DNA from: Paenibacillus alginolyticus DSM 5050 = NBRC 15375
GTDB taxonomy: Bacteria > Bacillota > Bacilli > Paenibacillales > NBRC-103111
NCBI RefSeq assembly: GCF_000422905.1
Contig: NZ_AUGY01000034.1
Coordinates: 16,005 to 80,004 of the forward strand
Direction: 5' to 3'
DNA: 64,000 bases
The notes under the pieces are model-generated. The model searched no databases, was not told the DNA's origin, and saw only the letters and a list, made by a program, of their open reading frames with translations. Both the position numbers and the translations under genes were made by a program. Shown one piece after another: positions 42,151 to 52,014 of this stretch. Position 1 is the first letter of the stretch, and each line of letters begins with the position of its first letter.

Positions 42151-42588
42151 ATGAAAGACAAGGTGATGGGGAGATGGAGTACTTATGAACCATTCTTCGT
42201 ACAGCTGGGTGACAAGAAAGTGGCGGACGTCGTGATCACGAATCATGCGAAGCTGAGATGGAGTGATCGTGTTTCTAGCGAAAACAATTCACTCGAGGAA
42301 ATTTGCGCTTTTCTGTGGGAAAAGCTTAAAAATGATAGCATCGTCCCTTATTATCGCAATGAAGAAGACGTTTATCTCATTGATGATGACCTAGTCGTTG
42401 TTGCTGAGTTTTCCCATTTGGAACATGAGACCGATCTCGTGGGCAATCCGCTTCACAAAATGATTATTGTTACTTTCCTTGGGAAAATGTCGGAAACGAT
42501 GGAGCTTCGTGATTTGAAGTCTTACTATTCTTGGCTTAGACACTCGCGTCGCATGACACTGATCAAGAACAGTCGCAAGCGTCGATAA
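42151..42588 (+). CDS. Small protein of unknown function
   Basis: I do not recognise this gene. The 145-residue protein is soluble and charged. A segment NHAKLRWSDRVSSENNSLEEI is followed by strands around EDVYLIDDDLVVVAEFSHL and HKMIIVTFLGKM, giving an alternating helix/strand pattern, and it ends in a basic tail (RHSRRMTLIKNSRKRR) that could bind nucleic acid. GGAAAGGGG lies nine bases before the ATG at 42151; a GTG two codons earlier is too close. It is set off by an AT-rich upstream region and by 112 bases from the LysR gene, so it appears monocistronic. Confidence 0.6.
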   Translation: MKDKVMGRWSTYEPFFVQLGDKKVADVVITNHAKLRWSDRVSSENNSLEEICAFLWEKLKNDSIVPYYRNEEDVYLIDDDLVVVAEFSHLEHETDLVGNPLHKMIIVTFLGKMSETMELRDLKSYYSWLRHSRRMTLIKNSRKRR

Positions 42589-42700
42589 CCGAATAGGTTG
42601 CTTAACTGGAGTGTGTCGATGAAGGCATGCTCTTTTTTGCGTCTTAATGGACTGTATGCTTGCGATTTCATATAATGGAAACAAAGAGAGGCGGGTTTGC

Positions 42701-43612
42701 ATGGCACTTAATTTTCATCAACTACATATTTTCTTTACCGTGGCGGAGAAGGGCAGCTTCTCTCATGCGGCGGGAGCCCTACATATGACACAGCCTGCGG
42801 TGACCATGCAGGTACAATCATTGGAAGATTATTTCGGCGTCAAGCTGTTTCACCGCAGCACCAAAAAGATCGAGTTGTCTGAAGCAGGACGAGCTCTGCT
42901 GCCTTTTGCTAAAAACAGCATTGAACTAATTCGTGAGACGGATGTTGCTATGTCCAGATTTACGAAAATGATTGAAGGACGGCTGCAGTTGGGAGCCAGC
43001 TTGACGATGGGGGAATACATTTTACCTCGTCTTCTTGGACCCTTCAGCAAAGACTATCCTAACATTTCCGTATCGATGAAAGTGATGAATACGACTCAGA
43101 TTTTGGACGAGGTCCTGGGTCATCAACTCAATTTCGGACTTGTCGAAGCGCCGATTCATCATCCGGACGTTCATACGGAAGCGATTTTAAGCGATGAGCT
43201 TAAGCTCATTGTGCCAGCGGATCATCCATTAGCCGATATGGAGGTTGTCACTCTTGAAGAGGTTTTGAAATATCCGTTCGTTCTTCGTGAGCAAGGTTCC
43301 GGGACGAGAAGAGTGATGGAAGAAGAGTTCGCGCGCTGCAACATGAATTGCTCTTCCATGAAGATTGTCATGGAGCTGGGCAGCACAGGTGCTATTAAAT
43401 CTGCTGTTGAAGCGGGTTTGGGTATATCCATTCTTTCCCAGTCTTCCGTTAAGCATGAAGTGACGCTAGGCCTCTTTAAAGTGAAGCAAATCGAGAACAT
43501 TGCCTTCGAACGCAGCTTCTATGCCATTTACTTGAATTCTACGCTGCTGCCAATATCGGCTGTAAGCTTCATGACCTTCTTACGGCAAGAGGATCTGAGC
43601 CGCTTCCTTTAA
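42701..43612 (+). CDS. LysR-family transcriptional regulator
   Basis: A 303-residue LysR regulator. The winged helix-turn-helix is at residues about 3-62 (FHQLHIFFTVAEKGSFSHAAGALHMTQPAVTMQVQSLE, seen as two blocks), followed by a linker helix and a two-lobe effector domain (about 90-295) with PHPLADMEVV-like and GLGISILSQSS segments. The best resemblance is to the CysL/YeiE type; the effector is unknown. I chose ATG 42701 behind GAGAGG over the earlier in-frame ATG at 42647. The usual divergent target gene is absent: the upstream neighbour is transcribed in the same direction. Confidence 0.85.
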   Translation: MALNFHQLHIFFTVAEKGSFSHAAGALHMTQPAVTMQVQSLEDYFGVKLFHRSTKKIELSEAGRALLPFAKNSIELIRETDVAMSRFTKMIEGRLQLGASLTMGEYILPRLLGPFSKDYPNISVSMKVMNTTQILDEVLGHQLNFGLVEAPIHHPDVHTEAILSDELKLIVPADHPLADMEVVTLEEVLKYPFVLREQGSGTRRVMEEEFARCNMNCSSMKIVMELGSTGAIKSAVEAGLGISILSQSSVKHEVTLGLFKVKQIENIAFERSFYAIYLNSTLLPISAVSFMTFLRQEDLSRFL

Positions 43613-43687
43613 TATTTTACATAAGTCTACAGTTCGCTTAATGATGAGTTCATAGTTGTCATTTACGATGAAGGAAGGGAATAGAAA

Positions 43688-44545
43688 ATGTCTGCAAGAA
43701 TCGAAGCGGATTTACATACACATACGACAGCCTCAGATGGGACCCAGCGCCCTGCGGCAAACGTTCAAATGGCGTTCGACGCCGGACTAGGCGCTATTGC
43801 GATCACTGACCACGATACGGTCTCAGGTGTCGAAGAGGCGCTCTTAGCGGGCCGTGAGCTCGGTATTGAGGTCGTGCCAGGCGTAGAAATCTCCACGGTT
43901 GCTAATGGTCAGGATATCCACGTGCTAGGTTATTATATGGACATTTATAATGAGCAATTTCTTCAAAGACTGGCGTCTTTGCGAGAAACGAGAGATACCC
44001 GCAATAACATGCTTATTGAGCGATTACAGGAGCTTGGTCTAGACATTACCATGGCGGAAGTGCTGCTGGAAGTGGAGAATATAAAGACTAAAGGCGACAC
44101 AGTTGGACGGCCTCACATCGCTGCGGTACTGCTGAATAAAGGCTACGTGAGCTCGATTAGCGAGGCATTTGAGCGGTATTTAGGAAAGGGTGCTGCCGCT
44201 TATGCCAATCCACCAAGGATTGAACCGGCTACGGCGATTGGGTGGATCCAAGAAGCGGGAGGAAAGGCTGTCCTCGCACACCCGGGTATTTACCATGATG
44301 ATGCCCTTGTAGAGGCAATTGTCCATCAAGGCTTGGACGGTATTGAAGTTTATCACTCCGATCATACACCGGAAGATGAGGCGAAATATTTCAGCCTTGC
44401 ACAGCGCTCTGGACTACTCATAACGGCTGGTTCTGATTTCCATGGTGAACGAGGCGGTGTCGTATTCCACGCACCTATCGGTTCGAGGCGAATAGGAATC
44501 GATGTTATACAACGCCTAAAACCAGAGAAGGAGCAGCGTACATGA
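43688..44545 (+). CDS. PHP-domain phosphoesterase (TrpH/RNase AM type)
   Basis: A 285-residue metal-dependent phosphoesterase of the PHP family. Metal ligands are in ADLHTHTTASDG, ITDHDTVSG, PGVEIST, KAVLAHPGIYHD and the late GSDFHGER motif, the usual spread for the three-metal site. Relatives hydrolyse 3',5'-nucleotide diphosphates or trim RNA 5' ends (RNase AM); which activity applies is open. GAAGGAAGGG precedes the ATG. Its stop overlaps the galU start (ATGA), so it is coupled to UDP-glucose synthesis genes. Confidence 0.88.
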   Translation: MSARIEADLHTHTTASDGTQRPAANVQMAFDAGLGAIAITDHDTVSGVEEALLAGRELGIEVVPGVEISTVANGQDIHVLGYYMDIYNEQFLQRLASLRETRDTRNNMLIERLQELGLDITMAEVLLEVENIKTKGDTVGRPHIAAVLLNKGYVSSISEAFERYLGKGAAAYANPPRIEPATAIGWIQEAGGKAVLAHPGIYHDDALVEAIVHQGLDGIEVYHSDHTPEDEAKYFSLAQRSGLLITAGSDFHGERGGVVFHAPIGSRRIGIDVIQRLKPEKEQRT

Positions 44546-45423
44546 AGAAAATTCGCAAAGCTATTATCCCGGCAGCAGGCTTGGGAACTCGTTTCCTCCC
44601 AGCTACAAAGGCGCAGCCCAAAGAGATGCTGCCAATTGTCGATAAACCTGCCATTCAATATATCGTAGAAGAAGCAATTGAATCTGGCATTGAAGATATT
44701 ATTATTGTCACTGGACGCAATAAGCGCGCAATTGAAGATCATTTTGACAAATCGGTTGAACTTGAGATGATGCTGGAGGAAAAAGGCAGTACGCGGCTTC
44801 TCGAAATCGTGCAATCTGTTTCGAATCTGGCTGATGTTCACTATATTCGGCAAAAGCAGCCTCTCGGACTGGGTCATGCGATTCTATGCGCGCGCAAATT
44901 TATTGGGGATGAGCCATTCGCGGTGCTGCTTGGCGACGATATACTCCAATCCTCGCCGCCAGGACTTAAGCAAATGATGGACATTTATGAACAATCTGAA
45001 ACGTCGGTCATAGCTGTGCAAGAGGTACCATGGGAAGATGTAAGTAAGTATGGAATCGTGTCTCCAGCAAGCAGCCTGGACAAGTACCAGTTGATAGAAG
45101 ATCTGGTTGAGAAGCCGGACCGAGATCAGGCGCCTTCGAATTTAGCCGTTATTGGACGATATATCATCATGCCGGAAATTTTCGGCATCTTGGAGAGACA
45201 AGAGCCTGGCCGCGGCGGTGAAATTCAATTGACCGACGCTTTGCGCGTACTTAACAGGCAGCAGCAAATGGCAGCCTACCTGATGCAAGCTAAGCGCTAC
45301 GACGTTGGCGATAAGATGGGATACATTGAAGCGACCATCGAGCTTGCCTTGCAGCGTCCGGATTTACAGGACCAAGTAAAAGCCTATCTATTATCTCTGA
45401 TTCATCAGTTGGAATTGAAATAG
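44542..45423 (+). CDS. galU: UTP-glucose-1-phosphate uridylyltransferase
   Basis: Makes UDP-glucose from UTP and glucose 1-phosphate. The 293-residue protein begins KAIIPAAGLGTRFLPATKAQPKEMLPIVDKP, the nucleotidyltransferase signature (read as the blocks PAAGLGTRFLPATKA and PKEMLPIVDKP), and has YIRQKQPLGLGHAILCAR, FAVLLGDDI (metal-binding Asp) and VEKP with GGEIQLTDAL. It overlaps the PHP gene by four bases and precedes the UDP-glucose dehydrogenase gene by 35 bases, so the two enzymes can supply UDP-glucuronate. It could equally support teichoic acid glycosylation (YngB/GtaB-like). Confidence 0.93.
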   Translation: MKKIRKAIIPAAGLGTRFLPATKAQPKEMLPIVDKPAIQYIVEEAIESGIEDIIIVTGRNKRAIEDHFDKSVELEMMLEEKGSTRLLEIVQSVSNLADVHYIRQKQPLGLGHAILCARKFIGDEPFAVLLGDDILQSSPPGLKQMMDIYEQSETSVIAVQEVPWEDVSKYGIVSPASSLDKYQLIEDLVEKPDRDQAPSNLAVIGRYIIMPEIFGILERQEPGRGGEIQLTDALRVLNRQQQMAAYLMQAKRYDVGDKMGYIEATIELALQRPDLQDQVKAYLLSLIHQLELK

Positions 45424-45458
45424 AGAATCGCTGATAGAAGCTTGGGAGGTTGGATGGA

Positions 45459-46790
45459 ATGGCACAGGTGCATCGAATTGCAGTTATTGGAACGGGATAT
45501 GTCGGACTGGTATCGGGTACTTGCTTCGCGGAGATGGGGCATCAGGTGATTTGCGCTGATCGTGACGAAGGAAAAATAGCACGCTTGCAGCAAGGGGATA
45601 TGCCAATCTATGAACCTGGTCTGAAGGAGTTAGTTTCGTCCAATCTGCTAGCCCAACGCTTATCGTTTACTTCTCTAATCAGTGATGCCATTGTTGAATC
45701 CGATATCATCTTCATAGCTGTTGGGACACCAACAGAGGACAATGGCGATGTAGATATGACCCAAGTTAACAGCGTTATTGCAAGTATTGCCGCCTATTCC
45801 ACTACTTCCAAGATCATCGTGATGAAAAGTACCGTTCCGGTAGGAACCGGCCGCTGGGTAGAAGAGCAGTTGAAGTCGTTAGCTGCTGCTCATTTAGACA
45901 TGCACGTCGTTTCCAACCCTGAGTTTCTTAGAGAAGGCTCTGCGATAGAGGATACCTTTCATCCGGATCGTGTCGTCATTGGTGCGGATCACCCGGAAGC
46001 AGGGGCTCGAATTGCTGCCCTGCATGCTCCTTTGCGAACTGAGCTGCTTCTCACAGACCGCGAAAGCGCTGAACTTATCAAATACGCCTCCAACGCCTTT
46101 CTGGCAGCCAAAATTTCATTCATAAACGAAATGGCTCATGTGTGTGAGAAGGTGGGTGCTAATGTTGGCCTTGTGGCCAAAGGCATGGGGCTGGATCGCC
46201 GCATTGGTCCTCATTTTCTGAACGCGGGCATTGGATACGGAGGCTCCTGCTTCACCAAAGATACGAAGGCGCAGCTTAAGCTTGCTCAGAATGTCGATTA
46301 TGATTTCAAAATATTACGTTCCGTAATTGAAGTGAATCACTTGCAGCGAGAACGTTTTGTACATAAAATTGAACAGGCAGTCGGCAATTTGAACGGGAAG
46401 CAGATAGCTGTCTTAGGTTTGGCTTTTAAGCCGAATACAGACGATTTGCGCGATGCTCCCGCGCTTGATATCATTGCCGCACTTAAAGATCGAGGCGCCA
46501 TAGTTAATGCCTATGACCCTGTTTCTACAGGGCATGCTGCTCGGCTCCTCCCGGAAGTGAACCTGCTCACCGATCCTTATCTTGCCCTAAATGAGGCTGA
46601 CGCCGTGGTGATCACGACGGAGTGGGAAGATATTCGCCGTTTGAACTGGCGTCTGGTCAGAGGCCTTGTGAAGCAGCCCCTCATCGTGGATGGACGGAAT
46701 ATATTTGAACCGGAAGAGATGAGCAGACTCGGTTTTACCTATGTGTCGATCGGCAGAAAAACAGTCGCGTTGGACATGGTTACTTCATAA
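45459..46790 (+). CDS. ugd: UDP-glucose 6-dehydrogenase
   Basis: Oxidises UDP-glucose twice to UDP-glucuronate using NAD, for exopolysaccharide or teichuronic acid. The 443-residue chain has the N-terminal Rossmann motif AVIGTGYVGLVSGTCFAEMG, EFLREGSAIEDTFHPDRVVIG, the catalytic Cys in GIGYGGSCFTKDTKA, and the C-terminal ADAVVITTEW segment. I chose the ATG at 45459, ten bases after GGAGG; TTG at 45450 overlaps the ribosome site. It lies downstream of galU in the same run. A terminator follows after 16 bases. Confidence 0.93.
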   Translation: MAQVHRIAVIGTGYVGLVSGTCFAEMGHQVICADRDEGKIARLQQGDMPIYEPGLKELVSSNLLAQRLSFTSLISDAIVESDIIFIAVGTPTEDNGDVDMTQVNSVIASIAAYSTTSKIIVMKSTVPVGTGRWVEEQLKSLAAAHLDMHVVSNPEFLREGSAIEDTFHPDRVVIGADHPEAGARIAALHAPLRTELLLTDRESAELIKYASNAFLAAKISFINEMAHVCEKVGANVGLVAKGMGLDRRIGPHFLNAGIGYGGSCFTKDTKAQLKLAQNVDYDFKILRSVIEVNHLQRERFVHKIEQAVGNLNGKQIAVLGLAFKPNTDDLRDAPALDIIAALKDRGAIVNAYDPVSTGHAARLLPEVNLLTDPYLALNEADAVVITTEWEDIRRLNWRLVRGLVKQPLIVDGRNIFEPEEMSRLGFTYVSIGRKTVALDMVTS

Positions 46791-46806
46791 AAATAGGACA
46801 TAAATA

Positions 46807-46840
46807 GAACCTAGCGGGTTTAACTCGCTAGGTTCTTTAT
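46807..46840. terminator. Bidirectional terminator between ugd and rqcH
   Basis: GAACCTAGCG and CGCTAGGTTC form a perfect 10-bp stem, then CTTTATT on the right and an AT-rich left flank; it lies between the convergent ugd and rqcH genes. Confidence 0.82.
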
Positions 46841-46854
46841 TCTCCAAATGAAAT

Positions 46855-48615
46855 TTATTTTATCGTGACGTTCATCTGCTTAATCATATTCTCATCCGGC
46901 GTCACGAATAGCGTCTTCTGATTCACATAGATGACAAATCCGGGCTTTGACCCATTTGGCTTATGGACATGTTTAATGGCTGTATAGTCAACAGGGACTT
47001 GGCTGGATTGTTTGGCTTGACTGAAGTAAGCGGCCAATTGGGCTGCCTCCATCAGGGTAGTCTCTGAAAAGCTGTCGCTGCGAATCACGACATGGGAGCC
47101 AGGAATATCCTTCGTATGCAGCCATGTATCCATAGAAGAGGCAAGCCGATTCGTTAAATATTCGTTCTGCGTATTATTTTTACCAACATAAATAGGGACA
47201 CCTTCACTGGAAAGGTAGCAGGCCAAAGCCGGCTTATCTTTCTTTTTCTTTTTACGCTGTTTTTTGTTACGGTCGCGTACATAACCTTGCTCCATTAGCT
47301 CATCGCGGATCTCTTCGATATCGGTTAGAGAAGCGACACTAAGCTGCTGCAGCAAGGAGTTTAAGTACGTGATCTCTTGATGGGTTTGAGCAATTTGTTC
47401 CTCGACAATCGCCGTGCTATTTTTCATTTTTGTGTACTTTTTAAAATACCGCTGAGCATTTTCAGAGGGGTTCAACAGCGGATCCAGCTTTATTTTAATC
47501 AAAGCCTGGTCCTCATCATAGTAATTGATGATCTCGACCTCACGATCCCCTCTTTTGATCAGGTGAAGGGAGGCCGTCAACAGCTCGCCGAGAATCCGAT
47601 ATTTGTCGGCATCTTTGGAGTCATCAACGGTTTCTTGAAGTTTTTCCAGCTTTTTAACATTTTTATTTGCTTCATTATGCAAAAAACGGAGCAAATCGGC
47701 CACACGTTGTTTGACCGTATCTCTTTCCGCTTTGTCGCCATAGAAGTGCTCCAAACAATCACTCGGTGTCGCATAGGTCGTAGAAATACCGGCAATGTGT
47801 GTTAAAGGTGTCATAGCAAAGAACAATTTACCCGTACCTTCTTGCTCGACAATGACGGGTTCGTAGCGATGCTGACGTATAGCCGCCATCACATCATGGA
47901 AAGCTGTCCACAAGGCCGCTGAGTCTATTTCTTGTTCGTTGTTCCCGCCTTGACGGCTGCGGAATACGATTTCTTTGGCGATCAAAGGACTAAGACCACT
48001 AAATGCAGTGACTAGTTTTTGTTCTGGTTTATCCGTGGACTCTTCTTCACCGGGATCTTGCTGAATAGCATTCAGGAACGAAGAGGCATTAGCCTCTAAT
48101 GGATTTTGCTTATCTTGCTCAGGCGGCGTAACATACTTACTTCCCGGCATAACAATCCGATAAGAGCTAATCGCAGGTGTAACGTGATGGATGCCGTCTA
48201 GAATCGTTTCCGTTGCTGGATCCAGAAGAATAATATTGCTGTGTCGACCCATGATTTCCACAATAATCTGTTTGGTGCTCATATCTCCTAATTCATCGCG
48301 ATGACGAATTTGCATACGGATGACCCGCTCCATACCTATTTGTTCCACGGCTTCAATCACACCGCTCTCACAGTGCTTGCGAAGCAGCATGCAGAACATA
48401 GGAGCATCCATTGGGTTTAATGAGGACTGCTCGGTGATCTGGACCCTCGGATAGGTAGGATTTGCTGAAAGAAGAAGTTTCACATTTTGCCCTTGTGCTC
48501 GGATGTGCATAATAACGTCATTTTCGGTGGGCTGGTGAATTTTATTGATTCGGCCTCCTACACACGCTTGCAGTTCGTGAACAATTGCATGAAGGACTAG
48601 TCCGTCTAAAGCCAT
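46855..48615 (-). CDS. rqcH: RqcH, NFACT-family ribosome quality control factor
   Basis: Binds stalled 50S-peptidyl-tRNA complexes and adds alanine tails in the bacterial quality-control pathway; older names are YloA and fibronectin-binding protein FbpA. The 586-residue protein has the NFACT-N domain (DGLVLHAIVHELQACVGGRINKIHQP read in blocks; GRHSNIILLD), a helix-hairpin and long coiled-coil middle region (about 300-430) and the C-terminal NFACT-R domain with YLSSEGVPIYVGKNNTQNEYL and DTWLHTKDIPGSHVVIRS. A Lys-rich stretch (KKQRKKKKKDK) sits between them. It is divergent from the Ca2+ ATPase gene, as yloA and yloB are adjacent in B. subtilis. Confidence 0.92.
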   Translation of the reverse strand: MALDGLVLHAIVHELQACVGGRINKIHQPTENDVIMHIRAQGQNVKLLLSANPTYPRVQITEQSSLNPMDAPMFCMLLRKHCESGVIEAVEQIGMERVIRMQIRHRDELGDMSTKQIIVEIMGRHSNIILLDPATETILDGIHHVTPAISSYRIVMPGSKYVTPPEQDKQNPLEANASSFLNAIQQDPGEEESTDKPEQKLVTAFSGLSPLIAKEIVFRSRQGGNNEQEIDSAALWTAFHDVMAAIRQHRYEPVIVEQEGTGKLFFAMTPLTHIAGISTTYATPSDCLEHFYGDKAERDTVKQRVADLLRFLHNEANKNVKKLEKLQETVDDSKDADKYRILGELLTASLHLIKRGDREVEIINYYDEDQALIKIKLDPLLNPSENAQRYFKKYTKMKNSTAIVEEQIAQTHQEITYLNSLLQQLSVASLTDIEEIRDELMEQGYVRDRNKKQRKKKKKDKPALACYLSSEGVPIYVGKNNTQNEYLTNRLASSMDTWLHTKDIPGSHVVIRSDSFSETTLMEAAQLAAYFSQAKQSSQVPVDYTAIKHVHKPNGSKPGFVIYVNQKTLFVTPDENMIKQMNVTIK

Positions 48616-48840
48616 GATACATACAACTCCATTCTAGGGAGCTAATTGCAATGTGCGTTGAAATCGCCATTAGCTCCTCGGTTAAAAACTTTGCTAACCT
48701 CTATGATGCCATACTTTTCACAAAAACTTAAGTGTTAGTCGGCAAGAAAGATGATTTCAGGGATATTTTCCTGCTTGTCTGAATACATTTACGTATGGGT
48801 GAGAGGCAAGTATATGTGGAAGTAGGAGGGAGAAGGGCGG

Positions 48841-51636
48841 ATGAGTCAGAATAAATGGTACCAGTTGACATCGGAAGAAGTCCTGCAGTCACAGCAGGTG
48901 AGCATGCAGCAAGGATTGCCCTGGGAGGAAGCTTGGAAGCGACAGGCAGAAGTTGGTCGAAATGAGCTTTCCGAAGGGAAGCGTGTTTCTCCGATTACAC
49001 TGCTTTTGAATCAATTCAAAGATTTCATGGTGCTGGTCTTATTGGGGGCGACCTTGATTTCCGGCTTGTTGGGTGAATATTTAGATGCCATTACCATTAT
49101 CGTTATCATTGTGATGAATGGCATTCTTGGTTTTACACAGGAATTTCGGGCGGAACGTTCATTACGTGCACTTAAGGAACTGTCAGCCCCTAACGCAAAC
49201 GTTTGGAGAGAAGGCGCAGTTCATCAAATACCAGCTCGTGATTTGGTTCCAGGCGATATTATTTTGCTCGAAAGTGGCGACCGCGTGCCGGCAGATGTGC
49301 GGTTTCTGGAAACGAATGGCGTATATATCGAGGAGTCAGCCTTAACAGGCGAGTCGGTAGCCGTCAGCAAAATAACCTCGCCTATATCGAACGATGAAGT
49401 ACCTCTTGGGGATCAGCGCAATCTGGGTTTCATGGGTACGATGGTATCGCGTGGAACAGCCAAAGCCATTGTAGTTCGTGTCGGGATGAGCACGGAGATG
49501 GGGAAAATCGCTGATCTGATTCAAAATACAGAATCGATGGAAACGCCGCTGCAGCATCGCTTGGAACAGCTTGGGAAGATTCTGATCATTGTCGCGATTG
49601 CATTGACAGTTCTCGTTGTTATCGCAGGTATTATGCATGGACAACCACCTTATGCGATGTTCCTTGCCGGTGTCAGTTTGGCCGTCGCCGCTATTCCTGA
49701 AGGGCTTCCTGCTATAGTAACCATTGCGCTTGCACTCGGCGTACAGCGAATGATAAAGCGTAAAGCCATTGTCAGGAAATTGCCTTCCGTAGAGACGTTA
49801 GGATGTGCCTCGGTCATCTGTTCTGATAAAACAGGCACGTTGACTCAGAATAAAATGACGGTAACCCACTTATGGGTGGGCGGAGACGTGTTGGAAGTGA
49901 CAGGTGACGGTTATACACCAGTTGGGGATATCCAAATAAGTGGACAAAACACCGATGCGCTTAGGAACCCATCACTCAGTAAGCTGCTTCATGTTTCCGT
50001 GCTTTGTAATAATGCAACTTTGTATGAGGAAAAGCAGGAGTTGAAACGGAAGAAGGGCAAGGATGGCAAAGACGGCGTCGTCTCTGTTTGGAACATTAAA
50101 GGGGATCCAACCGAAGGGGCATTAGTTGTCCTTAGTGCGAAGAGTGGCATTACCCAGGAGTCGCTAAGCGAGAAATATAAACGAATTGCGGAATTTCCTT
50201 TTGACTCTGAGCGTAAACGAATGTCTGTTCTTGTGACTTCTGAGAATGGCCGTATGGCTTGCACGAAAGGTGCTCCTGATGTTCTAATTGGGCACTGCAG
50301 CTACATCCTTTGGGATGGAAAGGTGATTCCGTTCACGTCTACGCTTAAACAGAAAGTGATTTCAGCCAATGAAGGAATGGCCAAATCCGCTCTTCGAGTG
50401 TTGGGGATTGCTTATAAAGAACTTAAGAGCAGTGACCGCTACGAGGATTATGAGGATGTGGAAAACAGCCTAATCTTTGTCGGATTAACCGGCATGATTG
50501 ATCCACCGCGTAAAGAAGTGCGTGAATCGATCTCGAAGTGCCGTAAAGCAGGCATCAAAACGGTCATGATTACGGGTGACCATCAGACAACAGCTGAGGC
50601 GATTGCTAAGCAGCTTGGCATGATTCCTGCGAATGGCGTCAGTATGAGCGGTCAGCAAATTGCGAGTCTCTCGGACGATGAACTGGATGCTAAAGTGAAT
50701 GATACCTATGTGTATGCAAGGGTATCCCCTGAGCATAAGCTGCGTATTGTCAAAGCTTTGCAGCGCAAAGGACATGTCGTCGCGATGACGGGGGATGGCG
50801 TAAACGATGCGCCGGCGATCAAAGCGGCGGATATCGGTATTGCTATGGGGATTACAGGGACGGATGTGTCCAAGGAAGCTTCCTCTTTAATTCTCAGCGA
50901 TGATAACTTCTCCACAATCGTTGCGGCGATTGAAGAAGGACGAGGTATTTATGAAAACATCCGTAAATTCATCCGATATCTGCTTGCCTCTAATGTTGGC
51001 GAAATTATGACGATGTTCATTGCGATGATGGCCGGTCTGCCTTTGCCGCTTGTACCGATTCAAATTCTATGGGTGAATCTGGTCACCGACGGCCTTCCTG
51101 CTATGGCGCTGGGTGTGGATCAAGCGGAGAAGGATTTGATGCAGCACAAGCCTCGCTCGTCGAAAGAAAATATTTTCGCAAGACGGTTGGGTTGGAAAAT
51201 TATTTCCAGAGGCATTCTGATTGGCGTGTGCACCTTAGGTGCTTTCTGGCTCGTATTGCGAGTCAACCCATCTGATGCCGATACTTTACTCAAAGCGCAA
51301 AGCGTTGCATTTGCCACTTTGGTCATGGCGCAACTCATTCATGTATTTGATTGCCGCAGCTCACGCTCTATTTTCCACCGTAATCCTTTTCAAAATCGTT
51401 ACCTTGTTCTCGCTGTGCTTTCCTCGCTCATCTTGATGCTAGCCGTTATGTATGTGGAAGCACTTCAACCTATCTTCAAAACCGTTCCACTTGGTTGGAT
51501 GGATTGGATTCTGGTTTTGGTCGCTGCTGGCATTCCGACCTTCTTAATGGGGCTGGGCAGTGTGCTGTCGCCAAAACGCAACAAAAATTCACCACGTTCT
51601 GTTTCGTATAATTCTTCCAAACCGAGCTTCAGATAG
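48841..51636 (+). CDS. Calcium-transporting P-type ATPase (YloB/PacL type)
   Basis: P2A-type Ca2+ pump of 931 residues. Seen in order: a cation-ATPase N-terminal domain, ten membrane helices, the actuator TGES loop (ALTGESVAV), PEGLPAIVTIALALGVQ in M4 (ion-binding Pro and Glu), the phosphorylation motif SDKTGTLTQNK, KGDPTEGALVVL and the MTGDGVNDAPAIKAADIGIAMG hinge, quoted as GDGVNDAP. M5/M6 residues NVGEIMTMF and WVNLVTDGLPA match SERCA-like calcium sites. GTAGGAGG precedes the ATG. In B. subtilis YloB lowers spore calcium and heat sensitivity; that role here is inferred. It starts the rightward housekeeping run. Confidence 0.92.
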   Translation: MSQNKWYQLTSEEVLQSQQVSMQQGLPWEEAWKRQAEVGRNELSEGKRVSPITLLLNQFKDFMVLVLLGATLISGLLGEYLDAITIIVIIVMNGILGFTQEFRAERSLRALKELSAPNANVWREGAVHQIPARDLVPGDIILLESGDRVPADVRFLETNGVYIEESALTGESVAVSKITSPISNDEVPLGDQRNLGFMGTMVSRGTAKAIVVRVGMSTEMGKIADLIQNTESMETPLQHRLEQLGKILIIVAIALTVLVVIAGIMHGQPPYAMFLAGVSLAVAAIPEGLPAIVTIALALGVQRMIKRKAIVRKLPSVETLGCASVICSDKTGTLTQNKMTVTHLWVGGDVLEVTGDGYTPVGDIQISGQNTDALRNPSLSKLLHVSVLCNNATLYEEKQELKRKKGKDGKDGVVSVWNIKGDPTEGALVVLSAKSGITQESLSEKYKRIAEFPFDSERKRMSVLVTSENGRMACTKGAPDVLIGHCSYILWDGKVIPFTSTLKQKVISANEGMAKSALRVLGIAYKELKSSDRYEDYEDVENSLIFVGLTGMIDPPRKEVRESISKCRKAGIKTVMITGDHQTTAEAIAKQLGMIPANGVSMSGQQIASLSDDELDAKVNDTYVYARVSPEHKLRIVKALQRKGHVVAMTGDGVNDAPAIKAADIGIAMGITGTDVSKEASSLILSDDNFSTIVAAIEEGRGIYENIRKFIRYLLASNVGEIMTMFIAMMAGLPLPLVPIQILWVNLVTDGLPAMALGVDQAEKDLMQHKPRSSKENIFARRLGWKIISRGILIGVCTLGAFWLVLRVNPSDADTLLKAQSVAFATLVMAQLIHVFDCRSSRSIFHRNPFQNRYLVLAVLSSLILMLAVMYVEALQPIFKTVPLGWMDWILVLVAAGIPTFLMGLGSVLSPKRNKNSPRSVSYNSSKPSFR

Positions 51637-51681
51637 GGAATGAAGGCAATCGATCTCAATTCGAGTTGATATTGGTGCACA

Positions 51682-51706
51682 AAGCTGCCGTGAGGCGGCT
51701 TTTTTT
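51682..51706 (+). terminator. Rho-independent terminator of the Ca2+ ATPase gene
   Basis: AGCTGCC-GTGA-GGCGGCT (one G-U pair) followed by seven Ts. Copy B of the dispersed repeat starts at the end of the T run. Confidence 0.85.
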
Positions 51707-51799
51707 GTAGATAAGAAAGTATAAGTTTTATACTTTTGCTTCGCATCTACCTTGACAAACGCGCTCGTCCCTGAAGGACGACGGAGTCGTTTATCCTTG
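51707..51799 (+). repeat. Dispersed post-terminator repeat, copy B
   Basis: Same 93-base length as copy A (15911-16003) with four A/T differences; the final 71 bases are identical. It again follows directly on a terminator T run. A frame of 69 codons (51752-51961) overlaps it but has no ribosome site and is probably chance. The rest of this 378-base gap up to dapF shows nothing else clear. Confidence 0.8.
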
Positions 51800-52014
51800 C
51801 TTGAAGCGTACCTTAGAGGCTCGTTACGCATGGGACAGGATGTAACAGGCGGATATCGAATAGCTTTTTGGGCGGTATCTATTAGCACTATCCCTTTGGC
51901 TCATGTCATGCGATTCAGAGAGATAATCGGTCGAAAAGGGAAGGAAAGACTATGCATCTAGACTTTTTTACGCTATGATAATGGCTAAACCGCATACTGG
52001 GAGTGCTATAAACA

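Noticed and set aside
51752..51961. 69-codon open frame overlapping repeat copy B
   Set aside because: No ribosome site, starts inside the repeat, and the matching region of copy A is not open in the same way.
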